The notes under the pieces: generated by a model | What the model saw: only the letters and a program-made list of their open reading frames with translations | Told to the model about the DNA's origin: nothing | The model's database searches: none | Shown: positions 41,059 to 50,397 of the stretch, piece after piece | Numbering within the stretch: the first letter of the stretch is position 1 | How the letters are laid out: every line of letters begins with the position of its first letter | From: DATBGS01 sp036557885 | GTDB lineage: Bacteria > Chloroflexota > Ktedonobacteria > Ktedonobacterales > DATBGS01 | Direction of reading: 5' to 3' | Assembly: GCA_036557885.1 (NCBI GenBank) | Contig: DATBGS010000122.1 | Span: forward strand, 1 to 64,000 | DNA length: 64,000 nt | Position numbers and translations under genes: made by a program

Positions 41059-41889
41059 TTATATGGAGGCCAGGGATGCCCCTGGCAGGTGTTCCTCGCT
41101 GGCATCAGGCACGCCACCTTCGCGCATCAGCACATCGCGCAGAATCGCCTGAAAGACCTGCGGGTTGGCGCGGTGCGGGCGGTGACGCAGATTCGGCAGA
41201 AAAATCAGTTCCGCTCCCGTAATCAAGCGCTGCAAGATGATGGCCGATTGCATGGGGAGAAGCCGGTCACCTGTGCCCCAGATGAGCGTTGTGGGGCAGT
41301 GGATAGCGCCGAGTTCCGGGCGCAGGTCGCAAGAAAGCACATCCTCTGCTGCCTGCCACAGCGCCAGGGTCTGTTTGCTGCGCGGGCTGACAGAGCCATC
41401 GGCAGCATTGGCGTGCTGGCGCAGGGAAAACCCAAGGCCAGCGCGCGTAAAGGCGCGCAGCACGGGCTGCTGAATGGGCAGCCCCGCCGGATTCACCAGA
41501 ACCAGGCGCTTGACCAGATCGGGCCGGGTCGCGGCCAGCAGCATCGCCAGCGCGCCGCCCATTGAGTGCCCGATGAGCGTGGCCTGTCCTATTTCCAGCA
41601 GGCGCAGCCACGCCGCCACGATCTCGGCCACTTCGCGCAGCTTCCAGGGAATGCGGGGTGGACTATGGCCGTGTCCTGGCAGATCAAGGGCGTAGAGGCG
41701 ATAGTCCTGCTGAAAAGCGGTGATGGTTTCGTTCCAGAGGGCTGAGGTATTCACAAAGCCATGCAGCAAGATGATGGGTTGCCCATCCCCTGCCACGCGA
41801 TAGACAACCTCTTGCCCGTAGGGAGCAGGCACCCAGGTGCTGGCAAGCGAGAGCATTCTGTAATGCCCAGAGAGTGAAGCAGCAGTCAT
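41059..41889 (-). CDS. Alpha/beta-hydrolase
   Basis: A 276-residue hydrolase. Oxyanion region LLHGFVNTSALW (about 40-51), nucleophile elbow GHSMGGALAML (about 106-116), a candidate acid in IWGTGDRLLPM and His in NLRHRPHRANP complete the triad. No signal peptide. Substrate cannot be predicted; the pattern fits small esterases or C-C hydrolases. Confidence 0.85.
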   Translation of the reverse strand: MTAASLSGHYRMLSLASTWVPAPYGQEVVYRVAGDGQPIILLHGFVNTSALWNETITAFQQDYRLYALDLPGHGHSPPRIPWKLREVAEIVAAWLRLLEIGQATLIGHSMGGALAMLLAATRPDLVKRLVLVNPAGLPIQQPVLRAFTRAGLGFSLRQHANAADGSVSPRSKQTLALWQAAEDVLSCDLRPELGAIHCPTTLIWGTGDRLLPMQSAIILQRLITGAELIFLPNLRHRPHRANPQVFQAILRDVLMREGGVPDASEEHLPGASLASI

Positions 41890-41991
41890 GAAATCCCTAA
41901 CGCATCGTAGCTACACAGCACGGCGAGACGAGAACAACAGGCGACAGGCACCTTCGCCTGTTTTCAGTATAAGCGCGAAAAAATATGTTTG

Positions 41992-43230
41992 TCAAAATTC
42001 GGCGCGCTCTGTGCCCGGCACTTCCTCGCGCAGATGCAGCGCGTCGGTTGCTGGCAGATCAAGCGCTGTCTGGAGCGTGATCTGCTCCGCTTGCCCAGAA
42101 AGTTTCTCTCTGGGCGCAGGTGATTCGACGCCCTTCATAGTGCTGTGGGCCAGCCAGCGCGTCACAGAGGCTAGCTGGCCGGTTTGCGCGTAGACGGCGA
42201 GCTGACGGTCAGCGCCGTTACCCTCGCTGCTGTCTATCAGCTCGCGCAAATAGCGCATTTCCTGGCCGCTGCCCAGGTCTTCGGCCACCGCTTCCACAAA
42301 GTCGAGCAGTTCGTGCAGCGCGTCGCGGGTGGGGATTTCGCGCGCGTTTGGATAGTCAATCAGCTTGCCATCCAGCCCGTAGCGGGCCGCGCGCCATTTA
42401 TTCTCGTTGAGCAGCGCGTTTGGGTACAGCTTGAGGCTCTGTCCCCGCGCGCGCATCCAGTCTAGCCGGGCGACCACTGCCTGGAGCAGCGCGGCCAGGG
42501 CAATCGTGTCATCAAGCGTGGCGGGCATATCGCAGACGCGAAACTCCAGCGTGGGCAGCGCGGCGTGCGGGCGCAAGTCCCACCAGATTTTTCTCCCGTT
42601 ATCAATACAGTTGGTGGCAACCAGCGTGCTCACGTAGCGCTCAAACTCGACGGCGGAGGCAAAGATTTCTGGCAATCCACTGCGCGGGAAGCGCTGCCAG
42701 ATGATGGTACGAAATGATTTATAGCCGGTCTTGCGCCCCTGCCAGAAGGGGGAGTTGGCCGAAAGCGCCAGCGCGTGCGGGATAAAGTTGCGCGCCTGGT
42801 TCATGATCTCAATCAGGTGGTCGCGATTCTCGATGCCCACGTGGATATGCAGGCCAAAGATCAAAATAGAGCGCGCCACATCTTGCAACTGCTCATCCAG
42901 TTCATCGTAGCGCGGCGACTCGCTGCGCGGCTGCCCCTGCCAGTCATCGGTGGGGTGTGTGCCTGCCGAGATTAGCCGCATCCCCAGGGATGCAGCAAGC
43001 CTGGCAACAGTGCTGCGCAAATACAGGGCTTCGGCGCGTCCGGCGGCAATGCTGGAGCAAACGCCGGTGATCGTCTCGGCGGTGCATTGCAGAAACTCCG
43101 GCTTGACTTGCTCGCCCAGCATCTTTTGGGTCAGGTCCAGCAGGGGCAGAATCCCTGATCTGAGGCTACCAGTCGTGGCATCCACCAGTTGAAACTCTTC
43201 TTCAATACCCAACGTGTACTTGCCAGGCAT
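41992..43230 (-). CDS. Carboxylate-amine ligase, YbdK/GCS2 type
   Basis: A 412-residue ATP-grasp-like ligase of the glutamate-cysteine ligase 2 family. It starts with TLGIEEEFQLVDATTG, the family's acidic metal-binding opening, and carries HIHVGIENRDHLIEIMNQAR (about 125-145) and RPHAALPTLEFRVCDMP (about 218-234). Length matches YbdK. The second ATG is chosen: GGAGG is 9 nt upstream of it but directly abuts the first. True gamma-glutamylcysteine synthesis is weak in YbdK proteins, so a different amine substrate is possible. Confidence 0.87.
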   Translation of the reverse strand: MPGKYTLGIEEEFQLVDATTGSLRSGILPLLDLTQKMLGEQVKPEFLQCTAETITGVCSSIAAGRAEALYLRSTVARLAASLGMRLISAGTHPTDDWQGQPRSESPRYDELDEQLQDVARSILIFGLHIHVGIENRDHLIEIMNQARNFIPHALALSANSPFWQGRKTGYKSFRTIIWQRFPRSGLPEIFASAVEFERYVSTLVATNCIDNGRKIWWDLRPHAALPTLEFRVCDMPATLDDTIALAALLQAVVARLDWMRARGQSLKLYPNALLNENKWRAARYGLDGKLIDYPNAREIPTRDALHELLDFVEAVAEDLGSGQEMRYLRELIDSSEGNGADRQLAVYAQTGQLASVTRWLAHSTMKGVESPAPREKLSGQAEQITLQTALDLPATDALHLREEVPGTERAEF

Positions 43231-43716
43231 ACGAAACATCCTCCTTGTCTGGGAGCACCGAGCGATTGCTATACCTCGCCTCCAGAGATCATTCTCCCAT
43301 CACGAAAGCAATCGAACAGCAATTACAGAGAGGAGACGATCTCTTGCAGATGAGCAACGCTCATCTGCTGCAATGGATTGATGAAAATGCTCGCGCGTTA
43401 CAGGGCTGACGTTACAGGGGTGGCACTCGTCGGGCGATTGAGAGGGCATTCAGGCGCAACAGACACAATGGCCGCGCTCAACACAGAGCGCGGCCAGAGG
43501 GCGAACGCGGGCGGCAGGCACGCAAGCAATACAGACGCCTGCGAGGATGAGGAGAGATCGGAAAGCAGATATGGGACATCCCAGGCTCCAAACAGCAAAT
43601 CGTTGACGGTTCCGGGGACGCGCTACAGATGGCCTACCTATGGAGCCAGAAAAATGAGCCAGAAATGGAGCCAAAAATACAGGTTATCAGTAGAATAGCC
43701 GAGAAACGCCCCTCTG
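43231..43716. other. Gene-free region with hairpins and short direct repeats
   Basis: About 490 bp with no supported gene. It holds a 10-bp hairpin GCAGATGAGC/GCTCATCTGC (43346-43368, 3-nt loop) and a 10-bp hairpin GGCCGCGCTC/GAGCGCGGCC (43470-43495). Near 43642-43678 are three tandem copies of a 12-nt unit like GAGCCAGAAAAT. The YbdK-type gene's promoter and leader must lie in the left part. Confidence 0.55.
43642..43678. repeat. Three short tandem direct repeats
   Basis: Three successive units GGAGCCAGAAAA, TGAGCCAGAAA and TGGAGCCAAAAA follow each other, just beyond the 3' end of the metallophosphoesterase gene. The array is short and could be coincidental or a protein-binding iteron. Confidence 0.4.
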
Positions 43717-45009
43717 TCAAGAGCCTGACAACAGATCGCTTTCCTGCTTGTCTTCTTCCAGCCCAATCGCTGCCTGTTCTGCTGCGTTTGCCCCGCTTAT
43801 TTCTTCCTGCTCATCCTCTTCTGGCATGCGCTCGCTTAACTCGGCTTCCAATTGTTCTCTGGTCATGTCGGCCAGCACTTCAACCACGCGCGGCGGCCCC
43901 TGGTTTGGGATGAGGATGAAGCTGCCCGGCCAGCGCTGCGGGCGATAGTCGGGGCGGCGCGCTTTGCCGCCATCATAGAGCCAGGAGCCTGAGTTGAGGA
44001 CCATCGTTGGCTGCCCGTGCATGTTGACCATCCAGCGCTCAGCGACATCTATGTTCTCCAGGGGGCCGGGGCGATGCGTGTGCCCAAAGACTACGTAGCG
44101 CGCGCCCTGCGGGAGATATGCCTGGAGCGCCTCCAGGCTCATACTAAACGCGCGAATGGTTTCCTCTACCTGCGCTTCGCGGGCCAGTGAGGTGAGGCTC
44201 AGTCGCTCTTTAAACATGCGGTTCGCGATGCCTTCCGCCAGGGCAAGCCCGGCGTTTCCGGCGGCGGTGGCGGCCCGGCGCAGCGCGCGCCTGCGCAGTT
44301 GCCCGAACGCTGTATCTGATGGCCCTTTTCCGCGCAGCCGCTCGTAGATGCGGCTTTGCAGTTCGGCCCCGGCAGGGGATTGCCCAATCCAGTGCAGCAG
44401 TTCATATTGTGGGCGCAGCACGCCCTCGTACAGATCAGGCGTGATGCCCGCCGACCCCTCACCAGCGGCGGCCAACACCGATTGCGCCAGATTGAGCAGC
44501 CGCGCCGGGCCGGAATCAATATGCAGGTCGAGGTAATGGCCGTGTGTCAGAAAGACCTTGCCCTCGGAGCATTCCAGCGTGTCGTAAAAATAGGCCACGC
44601 GCACGTCCACCCTATCCCCAAGCATGCGGGTAAGCTGGCGCGAGAGGAAGAACGTGGGCGGCGCGATGATCTGCCGCAAAGCAAAGGCTTCATCGCTCAG
44701 AATCGCCTGCTCGCGGGCATCTTCGGTCAGCCGCACAGCGTAATGGTGGTCATGGTTGCCCGGAATGTAGGTGACGCGCGGCTGGCTGGCCGCGCCGAGC
44801 ACATCGCTGAGCATGGCAAAAAATGAGCGGGAGGTCTGGAGCGTCCCTTCGAGCTGCTGAAAGCGCAGGTCCAGAATGTCGCCCAGCAAAACAATATGGT
44901 CAATCCCATCAAGCTGCTCGCGCAGCCGCTCGCAGAAATACGGATAACGCAGCAGATCGTCGCCATGCGCGGCGCCCAGATGCAGATCGGAGAGGATGGC
45001 GGTTGCCAA
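43717..45009 (-). CDS. Metallophosphoesterase (calcineurin-like)
   Basis: A 430-residue metal-dependent phosphoesterase with all five motifs: SDLHLG near the N-terminus, LLGDILDLRF, IPGNHDHHYA, THGHYLD and FGHTHRPG. The layout resembles LpxH/UDP-2,3-diacylglucosamine diphosphatase but is much longer, with a helical insert (about 190-290), so the substrate is open. The TTG start is chosen because GGAGG lies 6 nt upstream and translation begins right at the first motif. The acidic C-terminal tail (Glu/Asp-rich) is unusual. Confidence 0.85.
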   Translation of the reverse strand: MATAILSDLHLGAAHGDDLLRYPYFCERLREQLDGIDHIVLLGDILDLRFQQLEGTLQTSRSFFAMLSDVLGAASQPRVTYIPGNHDHHYAVRLTEDAREQAILSDEAFALRQIIAPPTFFLSRQLTRMLGDRVDVRVAYFYDTLECSEGKVFLTHGHYLDLHIDSGPARLLNLAQSVLAAAGEGSAGITPDLYEGVLRPQYELLHWIGQSPAGAELQSRIYERLRGKGPSDTAFGQLRRRALRRAATAAGNAGLALAEGIANRMFKERLSLTSLAREAQVEETIRAFSMSLEALQAYLPQGARYVVFGHTHRPGPLENIDVAERWMVNMHGQPTMVLNSGSWLYDGGKARRPDYRPQRWPGSFILIPNQGPPRVVEVLADMTREQLEAELSERMPEEDEQEEISGANAAEQAAIGLEEDKQESDLLSGS

Positions 45010-45172
45010 GGATGTCCTCCAGGAGCAGTGGTGCTGGGAGAAAAAGCTACTGGCTCGCAAAGGCAGACGTGCTCTACAGATTGCGTGGGCGGAGCGCGTA
45101 CCTCTGCCCTACACCCAGTATAACTTTTTCGGGTTCCCAGGAGCAAGCCTTGCTTCTACCCGCACTCCTCGC

Positions 45173-45211
45173 AAAAAAGAGGCCGGAAGATGTGTAACAC
45201 ACACTCCGGCC
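45173..45211 (-). terminator. Terminator of the MFS transporter gene
   Basis: On the minus strand GGCCGGA (45211-45205) pairs with TCCGGCC (45187-45181), followed by TCTTTTTT. It lies about 25 bp after the transporter stop. Confidence 0.75.
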
Positions 45212-45236
45212 CCGTGTTTAACAGCATTCGCAGCCC

Positions 45237-46790
45237 TTATGCTGGCTGCTGTTCCGGCTGCTCCATTTTAGCCGGGTGCGCTCGCCCACGACTCAAGCTG
45301 GTGATAATGCCCAGCACCGCAAAGAATGTGGCCGCCCAGTAGCAAATGCGGAAGGCAGCAATCACGGCATCTACGCCGCTCTGCGTGGTTTCGCCGGTCA
45401 GCGCCAGTTGTAAAAAAGCATTGAAGGGCATGAAGCTGACAAAGACGGCGCCAGTAATGCCGATGCCCAGCATGGTGCCCAGGTTGCGCATCGTTCCTAA
45501 CACGGCGGAGGCGACCCCACGCGCGTTGACGGGCGCGGCGCTCATTACGGCGCTGTTGTTGGGCGATTGGAAGAGGCCCATGCCCAGCCCCAGGACCACC
45601 AGCCGCACCGCCACTTCGCCATACGTGGAATGGTTGGTCAGCGTGCTCATCCAGAGCAGGCTCAGCGCGGAAAGCGCCATGCCAATTGTGCCCAGCGTGC
45701 GCGAGCCAAGCCGATCAGAAAGCCAACCGCTGATGGGGGCAACGATCAGCATCGTAACCGGATACGGCGTGAGCAGCAGCGCCGAGACGAAGAGCGTATA
45801 GCCCAGCACATCCTCCAGATAAAACGGCATCAGAAAGAGTACCGCGATCATGCCCATCGAGGCCAGCGAAGCCGAGAGGTTTGCCATCGTAAAGAGGCGA
45901 TTGTTAAACAGGCGCAACTGCAAGAGCGGGTGCGCCACGCGCAGTTGGGAATAGATGAAGAACGCCGCCGCCACAATGGACAGCGCCAGCGCGCCCAGAA
46001 TGCGCGCCGATCCCCAGCCATACAGCGGGCCAAGCGAGACAAAGTACAGCAGCGCCGAAAGGCTAATTGCCAGCGTTACCGCGCCGGTCCAGTCAAAACG
46101 CTCGCGTGTGGTCTTTTCGCGGGTGCCCACCTCGTTGTACAGATAGCGCGCAGCCAGCAGCAGCCCAATCGCAGCAATCGGGACGTTAAACCAGAAAGCC
46201 CAATGCCAGTTGATTTGATCGGTGAGGATGCCGCCAACAATCGGGCCAAGCGTGGTGCCCACCGAGAAGGCAACGGAGGCTGTGCCCAGCGCGCGGCCAA
46301 GCTCGCGCCTGGGAAAGGTATGCGTGATGATGGCCGAGGTATTGGCGATGAGCAGCGCGCCGCCAATGCCCTGAACAAAGCGGGCGGCAATCAGAAACCA
46401 GACATTGTTTGCTAGCGCGCAGCAGACCGAGCCGACGCCAAAGATCAGGTAGCCCGCCAGATAGATGCGCTTGTTGCCGATCAGGTCGGCCAGCCGCCCC
46501 ACGCTGAGCAGCAATACAGCGGTTGCCAATGTGTAAGACAGCAGCACCCACAGGATATTGATGAGATCGGTGTTCAGGTCGTGTTGCAGCGTAGGCAGGA
46601 TGATGATCAGGCTGGCGGAGTTGAGCGCGGCCATAAAGCCGCCTACGCCCACGACGGCCAGCACCAGCCATTTATTCACGGGTGGCTGTTCAAGCGCTGC
46701 CTCTGCTGCGTATTCTGGTGCGGAAGCAATAGTGCTGGCTGGCGTATCGGCCTGCTCTGTGGCGACGGTTTCCTGTTCGTCTATCTGCAT
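45237..46790 (-). CDS. MFS drug transporter, DHA2 (14-TM) type
   Basis: A 517-residue secondary transporter, probably proton-drug antiport at the inner membrane. After an acidic N-terminus, helices begin WLVLAVVGVGGFMAALNSAS. The loop motif VGRLADLIGNKRIYLAG is MFS motif A, and motif C-like GTTLGPIVGGIL is present. About 14 helices are visible. This ATG has AGGAG 7 nt upstream; a 70-residue extension is not family-like. It is divergent from a MerR regulator, which likely controls it. Confidence 0.87.
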   Translation of the reverse strand: MQIDEQETVATEQADTPASTIASAPEYAAEAALEQPPVNKWLVLAVVGVGGFMAALNSASLIIILPTLQHDLNTDLINILWVLLSYTLATAVLLLSVGRLADLIGNKRIYLAGYLIFGVGSVCCALANNVWFLIAARFVQGIGGALLIANTSAIITHTFPRRELGRALGTASVAFSVGTTLGPIVGGILTDQINWHWAFWFNVPIAAIGLLLAARYLYNEVGTREKTTRERFDWTGAVTLAISLSALLYFVSLGPLYGWGSARILGALALSIVAAAFFIYSQLRVAHPLLQLRLFNNRLFTMANLSASLASMGMIAVLFLMPFYLEDVLGYTLFVSALLLTPYPVTMLIVAPISGWLSDRLGSRTLGTIGMALSALSLLWMSTLTNHSTYGEVAVRLVVLGLGMGLFQSPNNSAVMSAAPVNARGVASAVLGTMRNLGTMLGIGITGAVFVSFMPFNAFLQLALTGETTQSGVDAVIAAFRICYWAATFFAVLGIITSLSRGRAHPAKMEQPEQQPA

Positions 46791-46850
46791 AAATCGGCTC
46801 CTGTTTGCTTGAACATTGGCGATCAAGACGGCGCTGCTGGAAGGAAAACA

Positions 46851-46995
46851 TTCACGTAAACGGAAATGATAACGTTGGTATTGTACCATGTTGGTCAAGT
46901 GAGCGCAACGAGGATGGCGCACTTCTGGGGCGAGGATATTACTTCTGGTGTGGTGGAGTAAAGCATTCGTCCTGGCAGATTGACGTTTACGTGAA
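46851..46995. promoter_or_regulatory. Divergent MFS/MerR control region
   Basis: Perfect 12-bp inverted arms TTCACGTAAACG (46851-46862) and CGTTTACGTGAA (46984-46995) enclose the promoter region. On the minus strand TTGACC (46898-46893) faces TATCAT (46871-46866) across 21 bp, or a weak GTTATC (46873-46868) across 19 bp. The spacer holds the dyad TGGTA-TTG-TACCA (46876-46888). A long spacer with a central dyad is the geometry of MerR-controlled promoters. On the plus strand TTGACG (46980-46985) with TACGCT 17 bp later could serve merR. Confidence 0.5.
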
Positions 46996-47109
46996 GCCAT
47001 GATACGCTACGCATAATGAGAGGATGGGTGTGGTCTGGGCTAAAATCGGCATTTCAGCAATGGGGAAGAGCAGGCGCCGCCGCGCGGCGGCGCGATCAGG
47101 AGGTGGGTC

Positions 47110-47640
47110 ATGCCTGCCACATCAACAACATCACCAGATCAAAGCGATTCCTCTGGCGCCCCCGCTGGAGAACAGCGCGCTAAATATCGAATTGAGCAGG
47201 TGGCGGAGCGCTTGCAAACGACCAAGCGCACCCTGCGCTATTACGAAGAAATTGGCTTGCTGCTGCCAGCCGAGCGCACTGAAGGCGGCTACCGACTCTA
47301 CAGTGATGAGGATATTGCTCGCCTGGAGCGCATCCAGCGCTTGAAAGACCTGCTAGGCTTTTCGCTGGCCGAGATTCGCGCCTTGATGCACGCCGATGAT
47401 GAGCGCCTGCTGGTGCGCGCCGCGTACCAGCAAGAGAGCGACCCGGCAGCAAAGCTCAAGCATATCGAAGAGGCAGATCGCTTGAGTCGGCAGCAGTTGA
47501 CCGTTGTGGAGCGCAAGATGGCCGGATTGGAGCAGATGCGCCAGGACATTTTGCAGCGCCTGGGGCATTATGAGCAGCATCGGCACGATCTGCATGCTCA
47601 GATGCAAGGAGCAGCAGAGCCAGAGCAGCCAGCACAATAA
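47110..47640 (+). CDS. MerR-family transcriptional regulator
   Basis: A 176-residue regulator. The MerR HTH and wing are clear: YRIEQVAERLQTTKRTLRYY (about 26-45), then EEIGLLLPAERTEGGYRLYS. A long coiled coil follows (about 95-165), and no effector domain is attached. A disordered 25-residue N-terminus precedes the HTH. RBS AGGAGG. Divergent from the MFS pump, it probably activates the pump when a substrate binds. Confidence 0.87.
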   Translation: MPATSTTSPDQSDSSGAPAGEQRAKYRIEQVAERLQTTKRTLRYYEEIGLLLPAERTEGGYRLYSDEDIARLERIQRLKDLLGFSLAEIRALMHADDERLLVRAAYQQESDPAAKLKHIEEADRLSRQQLTVVERKMAGLEQMRQDILQRLGHYEQHRHDLHAQMQGAAEPEQPAQ

Positions 47641-47681
47641 ACCCAGCTAAAAACAACAAACGTGGGAAGATGAGGTTTCAT

Positions 47682-48590
47682 GTGACACAGCGAGTCGGCT
47701 TAATTGGCGTAGGAATTATGGGCAAGCCTATGGCGCGCAACCTGCTCAAGGCGGGCTTCCCGCTGACCATCTACGCGCGCCATCCTGAAAAGGTACAGGA
47801 CGTGGTGGCGAGCGGCGCGGCCTTAGCAGCGTCCAGCCGGGCGGTGGCGGAGGCGTCGGACGTGGTGATTACGATGCTGCCCAATTCGCCAGAGGTGGAA
47901 GAGGTGGTGCTGGGGGTAGGTGGCGTGCTGGAAGGCGCGCGGCCAGGGCTGATTGTGGTGGATATGAGCACGATTGCGCCGGAGGCGTCGCAGAAGTTTG
48001 CTCAACGCTGCGCCGCGCAGGGCGTATCATTTCTGGATGCGCCCGTGAGCGGTGGCTCGAATGGCGCCGAGGCGGGCACGCTGACCATTATGGTTGGCGG
48101 CGACGCGCAGGCATTTGAGCAGTGCCGCCCGGTCCTTGAGGCGATGGGCAGCAAAGAGAAGATTTTTCACGTGGGACCAAGCGGCTCTGGCGAAGTGGTC
48201 AAGGTTGCCAATAATTTGCTGTGTGGGGCGATTTCCGCCGCCACAGCCGAGGCGCTGGTGCTGGGCGTCAAGGCGGGCGTGAGCACCGAGATGCTGGCAA
48301 AGATCATCGGCGTCAGCAGCGGCGGCAGCGTGCAACTGAACGCCGTCTTTCCCATTCGCATCTTTAATGGCTCGTTTCAGCCTGGCTTTATGACCGATCT
48401 GCTCTACAAAGACCTGGGGCTGGCGCTGGACCTGGGCACGCAAACCGGCGTCCCAACAGACTTTGCGGCGCTTTCGCGTGCCTGGTTTGAGAAAGCGCGC
48501 GAGGCAGGCTTTGGCCGCGAGGATTATACGGCGGTCATCAAGCTGCTGGAGCAGCAGGCAGGCGTACAGGTGCGCAGCGAGCAGAAGTGA
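47682..48590 (+). CDS. NAD(P)-dependent beta-hydroxyacid dehydrogenase (3-hydroxyisobutyrate dehydrogenase type)
   Basis: A 302-residue oxidoreductase. Rossmann motif VGLIGVGIMGKPMARNL opens the protein. The substrate loop DAPVSGGSNGAEAGTLTIMV (about 117-136) and catalytic Lys in GEVVKVANNLLCG (about 166-178) are both intact. GTG is preferred: GAGG lies 6 nt upstream, while the ATG 12 nt earlier has its purines too close. The substrate could be 3-hydroxyisobutyrate or tartronate semialdehyde. The thioesterase gene follows after 10 bp. Confidence 0.88.
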   Translation: MTQRVGLIGVGIMGKPMARNLLKAGFPLTIYARHPEKVQDVVASGAALAASSRAVAEASDVVITMLPNSPEVEEVVLGVGGVLEGARPGLIVVDMSTIAPEASQKFAQRCAAQGVSFLDAPVSGGSNGAEAGTLTIMVGGDAQAFEQCRPVLEAMGSKEKIFHVGPSGSGEVVKVANNLLCGAISAATAEALVLGVKAGVSTEMLAKIIGVSSGGSVQLNAVFPIRIFNGSFQPGFMTDLLYKDLGLALDLGTQTGVPTDFAALSRAWFEKAREAGFGREDYTAVIKLLEQQAGVQVRSEQK

Positions 48591-48600
48591 AGAGGGCGCC

Positions 48601-49029
48601 ATGAGCACACCCGGCAACCCGCCGCCGTCAGGCGCAGACTTCATCCGGCAATTTTTGCCAGACTCGCCTTTTGTTGGGCATCTGGGCATGCAGCTTACCG
48701 AGATGCAGCCGGACCTGGCCGTCCTGACCATGCCATTTGCCGAGGCGCTGATCACCATCGGGACCATTGTGCATGGCGGCGCCATCGCCTCGCTGATAGA
48801 TACCGCTGCAATGGTGGCCGCCTGGTCAGGCGCCACCCTGCCGGAGAAGCCGCGCGGCACAACGGTCAGTTTAACGGTGGCCTACCTTGCCGCCGCGCAA
48901 CAAGAAGACCTGCGCGCGACGGCTCGCGTGCTGCGGCGCGGGCGAAGCCTGGTCTATCTGGATGTGGACGTGCAGACCGCATCAGGAACCAGCGTCGCTA
49001 AGGGGCTGGTGACGTATAAGCTAGGCTGA
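48601..49029 (+). CDS. PaaI-family hotdog thioesterase
   Basis: A 142-residue acyl-CoA thioesterase-like protein. The hotdog helix TIVHGGAIASLIDTAAMVAA (about 58-77) carries the HGG and Asp of the PaaI/YbgC active site, and the following strand is TTVSLTVAYLAAA. It starts 10 bp after the dehydrogenase stop, so the two may act on one acyl-CoA route such as valine breakdown. Confidence 0.87.
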   Translation: MSTPGNPPPSGADFIRQFLPDSPFVGHLGMQLTEMQPDLAVLTMPFAEALITIGTIVHGGAIASLIDTAAMVAAWSGATLPEKPRGTTVSLTVAYLAAAQQEDLRATARVLRRGRSLVYLDVDVQTASGTSVAKGLVTYKLG

Positions 49030-49122
49030 TACAGCAAGGCAGTCGGCTTTCAGAATCAGGTCACAATTTTCAGCGGCGAAGCGTCCTTCTTGATGAAGGA
49101 CTTTTTCTGGAAGGAGTTCGCT

Positions 49123-49353
49123 ATGTCTGGGCCTGCTTCCTCCCCACCGACTGAAGATGACCTCATGTATTCGCCGCCTCCACCGCCCCACAATCTACGT
49201 TGGCTTTCGCGGCGCTCGCTCGGTATGCTGGGGTGGCTCCTGGTGGGTCTGTTGATCTGCGCGCTGGCGGTGGGCCTGCTTGCCTTGTTTGCCCTCATCC
49301 TCCACCTGCTTGGATTCCCATTTCACATTAAGTTCTATCATTGGGTCACCTGA
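49123..49353 (+). CDS. Small single-TM membrane protein
   Basis: A 76-residue protein with a Pro-rich cytoplasmic start (YSPPPPPHN) and one long hydrophobic segment (about 33-65) rich in Leu, Ala and Gly. AAGGAG lies 6 nt before this ATG. The last 16 bp overlap the 3' end of the convergent WYL regulator gene. No family recognised. Confidence 0.5.
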   Translation: MSGPASSPPTEDDLMYSPPPPPHNLRWLSRRSLGMLGWLLVGLLICALAVGLLALFALILHLLGFPFHIKFYHWVT

Positions 49354-50285
49354 TAATGCTTAACGATTTCCCGCGCCTTCCGTCGCAGGGCTGCAATTAA
49401 CTCCGGCGGCGAGGTGATAGTAATCTCGGTGCCCACTGGTAGAAGCTGCGCGGCATACCAGTCAATTTCGCTGGCGGGGATGCTGCCATCAATCACGCCG
49501 CCGCCCTGCCCATCGGCCTCGATCTTCCCAAAGAGGCGCTGCAAATCAAAGAGTTTCATCCCCCGCTCGCTCACCCTGGCCTGCAAGCGTAGCCCGCCCG
49601 ACTCATCGCGCTCCACCAGATCAAACCAGCGCGCCAGGTCCACCGCAGGCGGACGCTCCAGCCCCTCCACGCGCGCCAGCGAAACCACACGATCTACCCG
49701 CAGCGAGAGGTGCCGCGCTCTCTTATAGTCATAGCAGGCGCAGTACCAGAAGCCCGAAGAGGCAAAGAGGCCGAACGGAAAGATCAGCCGTTCCGACACT
49801 CCAGACAGCGCCTCATAGACGATCTGAATATGTGCCCCATCCAGCGCGGCGCGCAGTACCTCGCCCAGAAGCGGCGCGGCATAGGTGCTCTGGCGCTCGA
49901 TCACAGCCACATGACGCTGGAGCCGCTCCAACTCGTGGACCACATCCGGGGGCAGCGCGTTGCGCAGCTTGGTGATGGTGGGCAGCGCCTTCCCGCCAAA
50001 AGGCGCCTGCGCGTAGTGCACAAACGACTCGTAGGAGAGCAGGATGCCCAACGCTTCCTCCAGGCTGAGCGTGAGCGGCAGCAGCCGACGCCGTTGCAGC
50101 AGGGCATAGCCTCCGCCGGGGCCGGGCGTCGCCGTCAGCGGCACCCCCATTGCCGAAAGCGTGTGCAGGTCGCGCAGCATGGTGCGCCGCGAGACGCCAA
50201 AGCGTCCCGCCATCTCGTCCACCGTGAAACGCTGCGCCGCCTGCACTTTAATCAGCAGTTCCAGTAAACGCGCCGTGCGCGACAT
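49338..50285 (-). CDS. YafY-type HTH/WYL-domain transcriptional regulator
   Basis: A 315-residue regulator. The N-terminal HTH has QRFTVDEMAGRFGVSRRTML and RDLHTLSAMGVPL (about 18-50). A WYL domain (about 140-215) contains VYEALSGVSERLIFPFGLFA and SGFWYCACYDYKRARHLSLR, where the WYL tripeptide is replaced by WYC. A WCX C-terminal extension follows. GAGG lies 8 nt before this ATG. WYL regulators sense nucleic-acid or nucleotide ligands; the target here is unknown. Confidence 0.87.
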   Translation of the reverse strand: MSRTARLLELLIKVQAAQRFTVDEMAGRFGVSRRTMLRDLHTLSAMGVPLTATPGPGGGYALLQRRRLLPLTLSLEEALGILLSYESFVHYAQAPFGGKALPTITKLRNALPPDVVHELERLQRHVAVIERQSTYAAPLLGEVLRAALDGAHIQIVYEALSGVSERLIFPFGLFASSGFWYCACYDYKRARHLSLRVDRVVSLARVEGLERPPAVDLARWFDLVERDESGGLRLQARVSERGMKLFDLQRLFGKIEADGQGGGVIDGSIPASEIDWYAAQLLPVGTEITITSPPELIAALRRKAREIVKHYQVTQ

Positions 50286-50397
50286 AATTCGCCTCAATTC
50301 ATGTCGGAAACTGTCACCATTCTAGCTTACACTTTCTTCAGACGGCAGATGAAGAACGTTGGGCGATTTTATCATTACATATATGCAAAGGAGCAGT

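Noticed and set aside
43240..43400. T-box riboswitch in the leader of the YbdK-type gene
   Set aside because: A hairpin is present but the conserved T-box sequence and a specifier loop are not recognisable.
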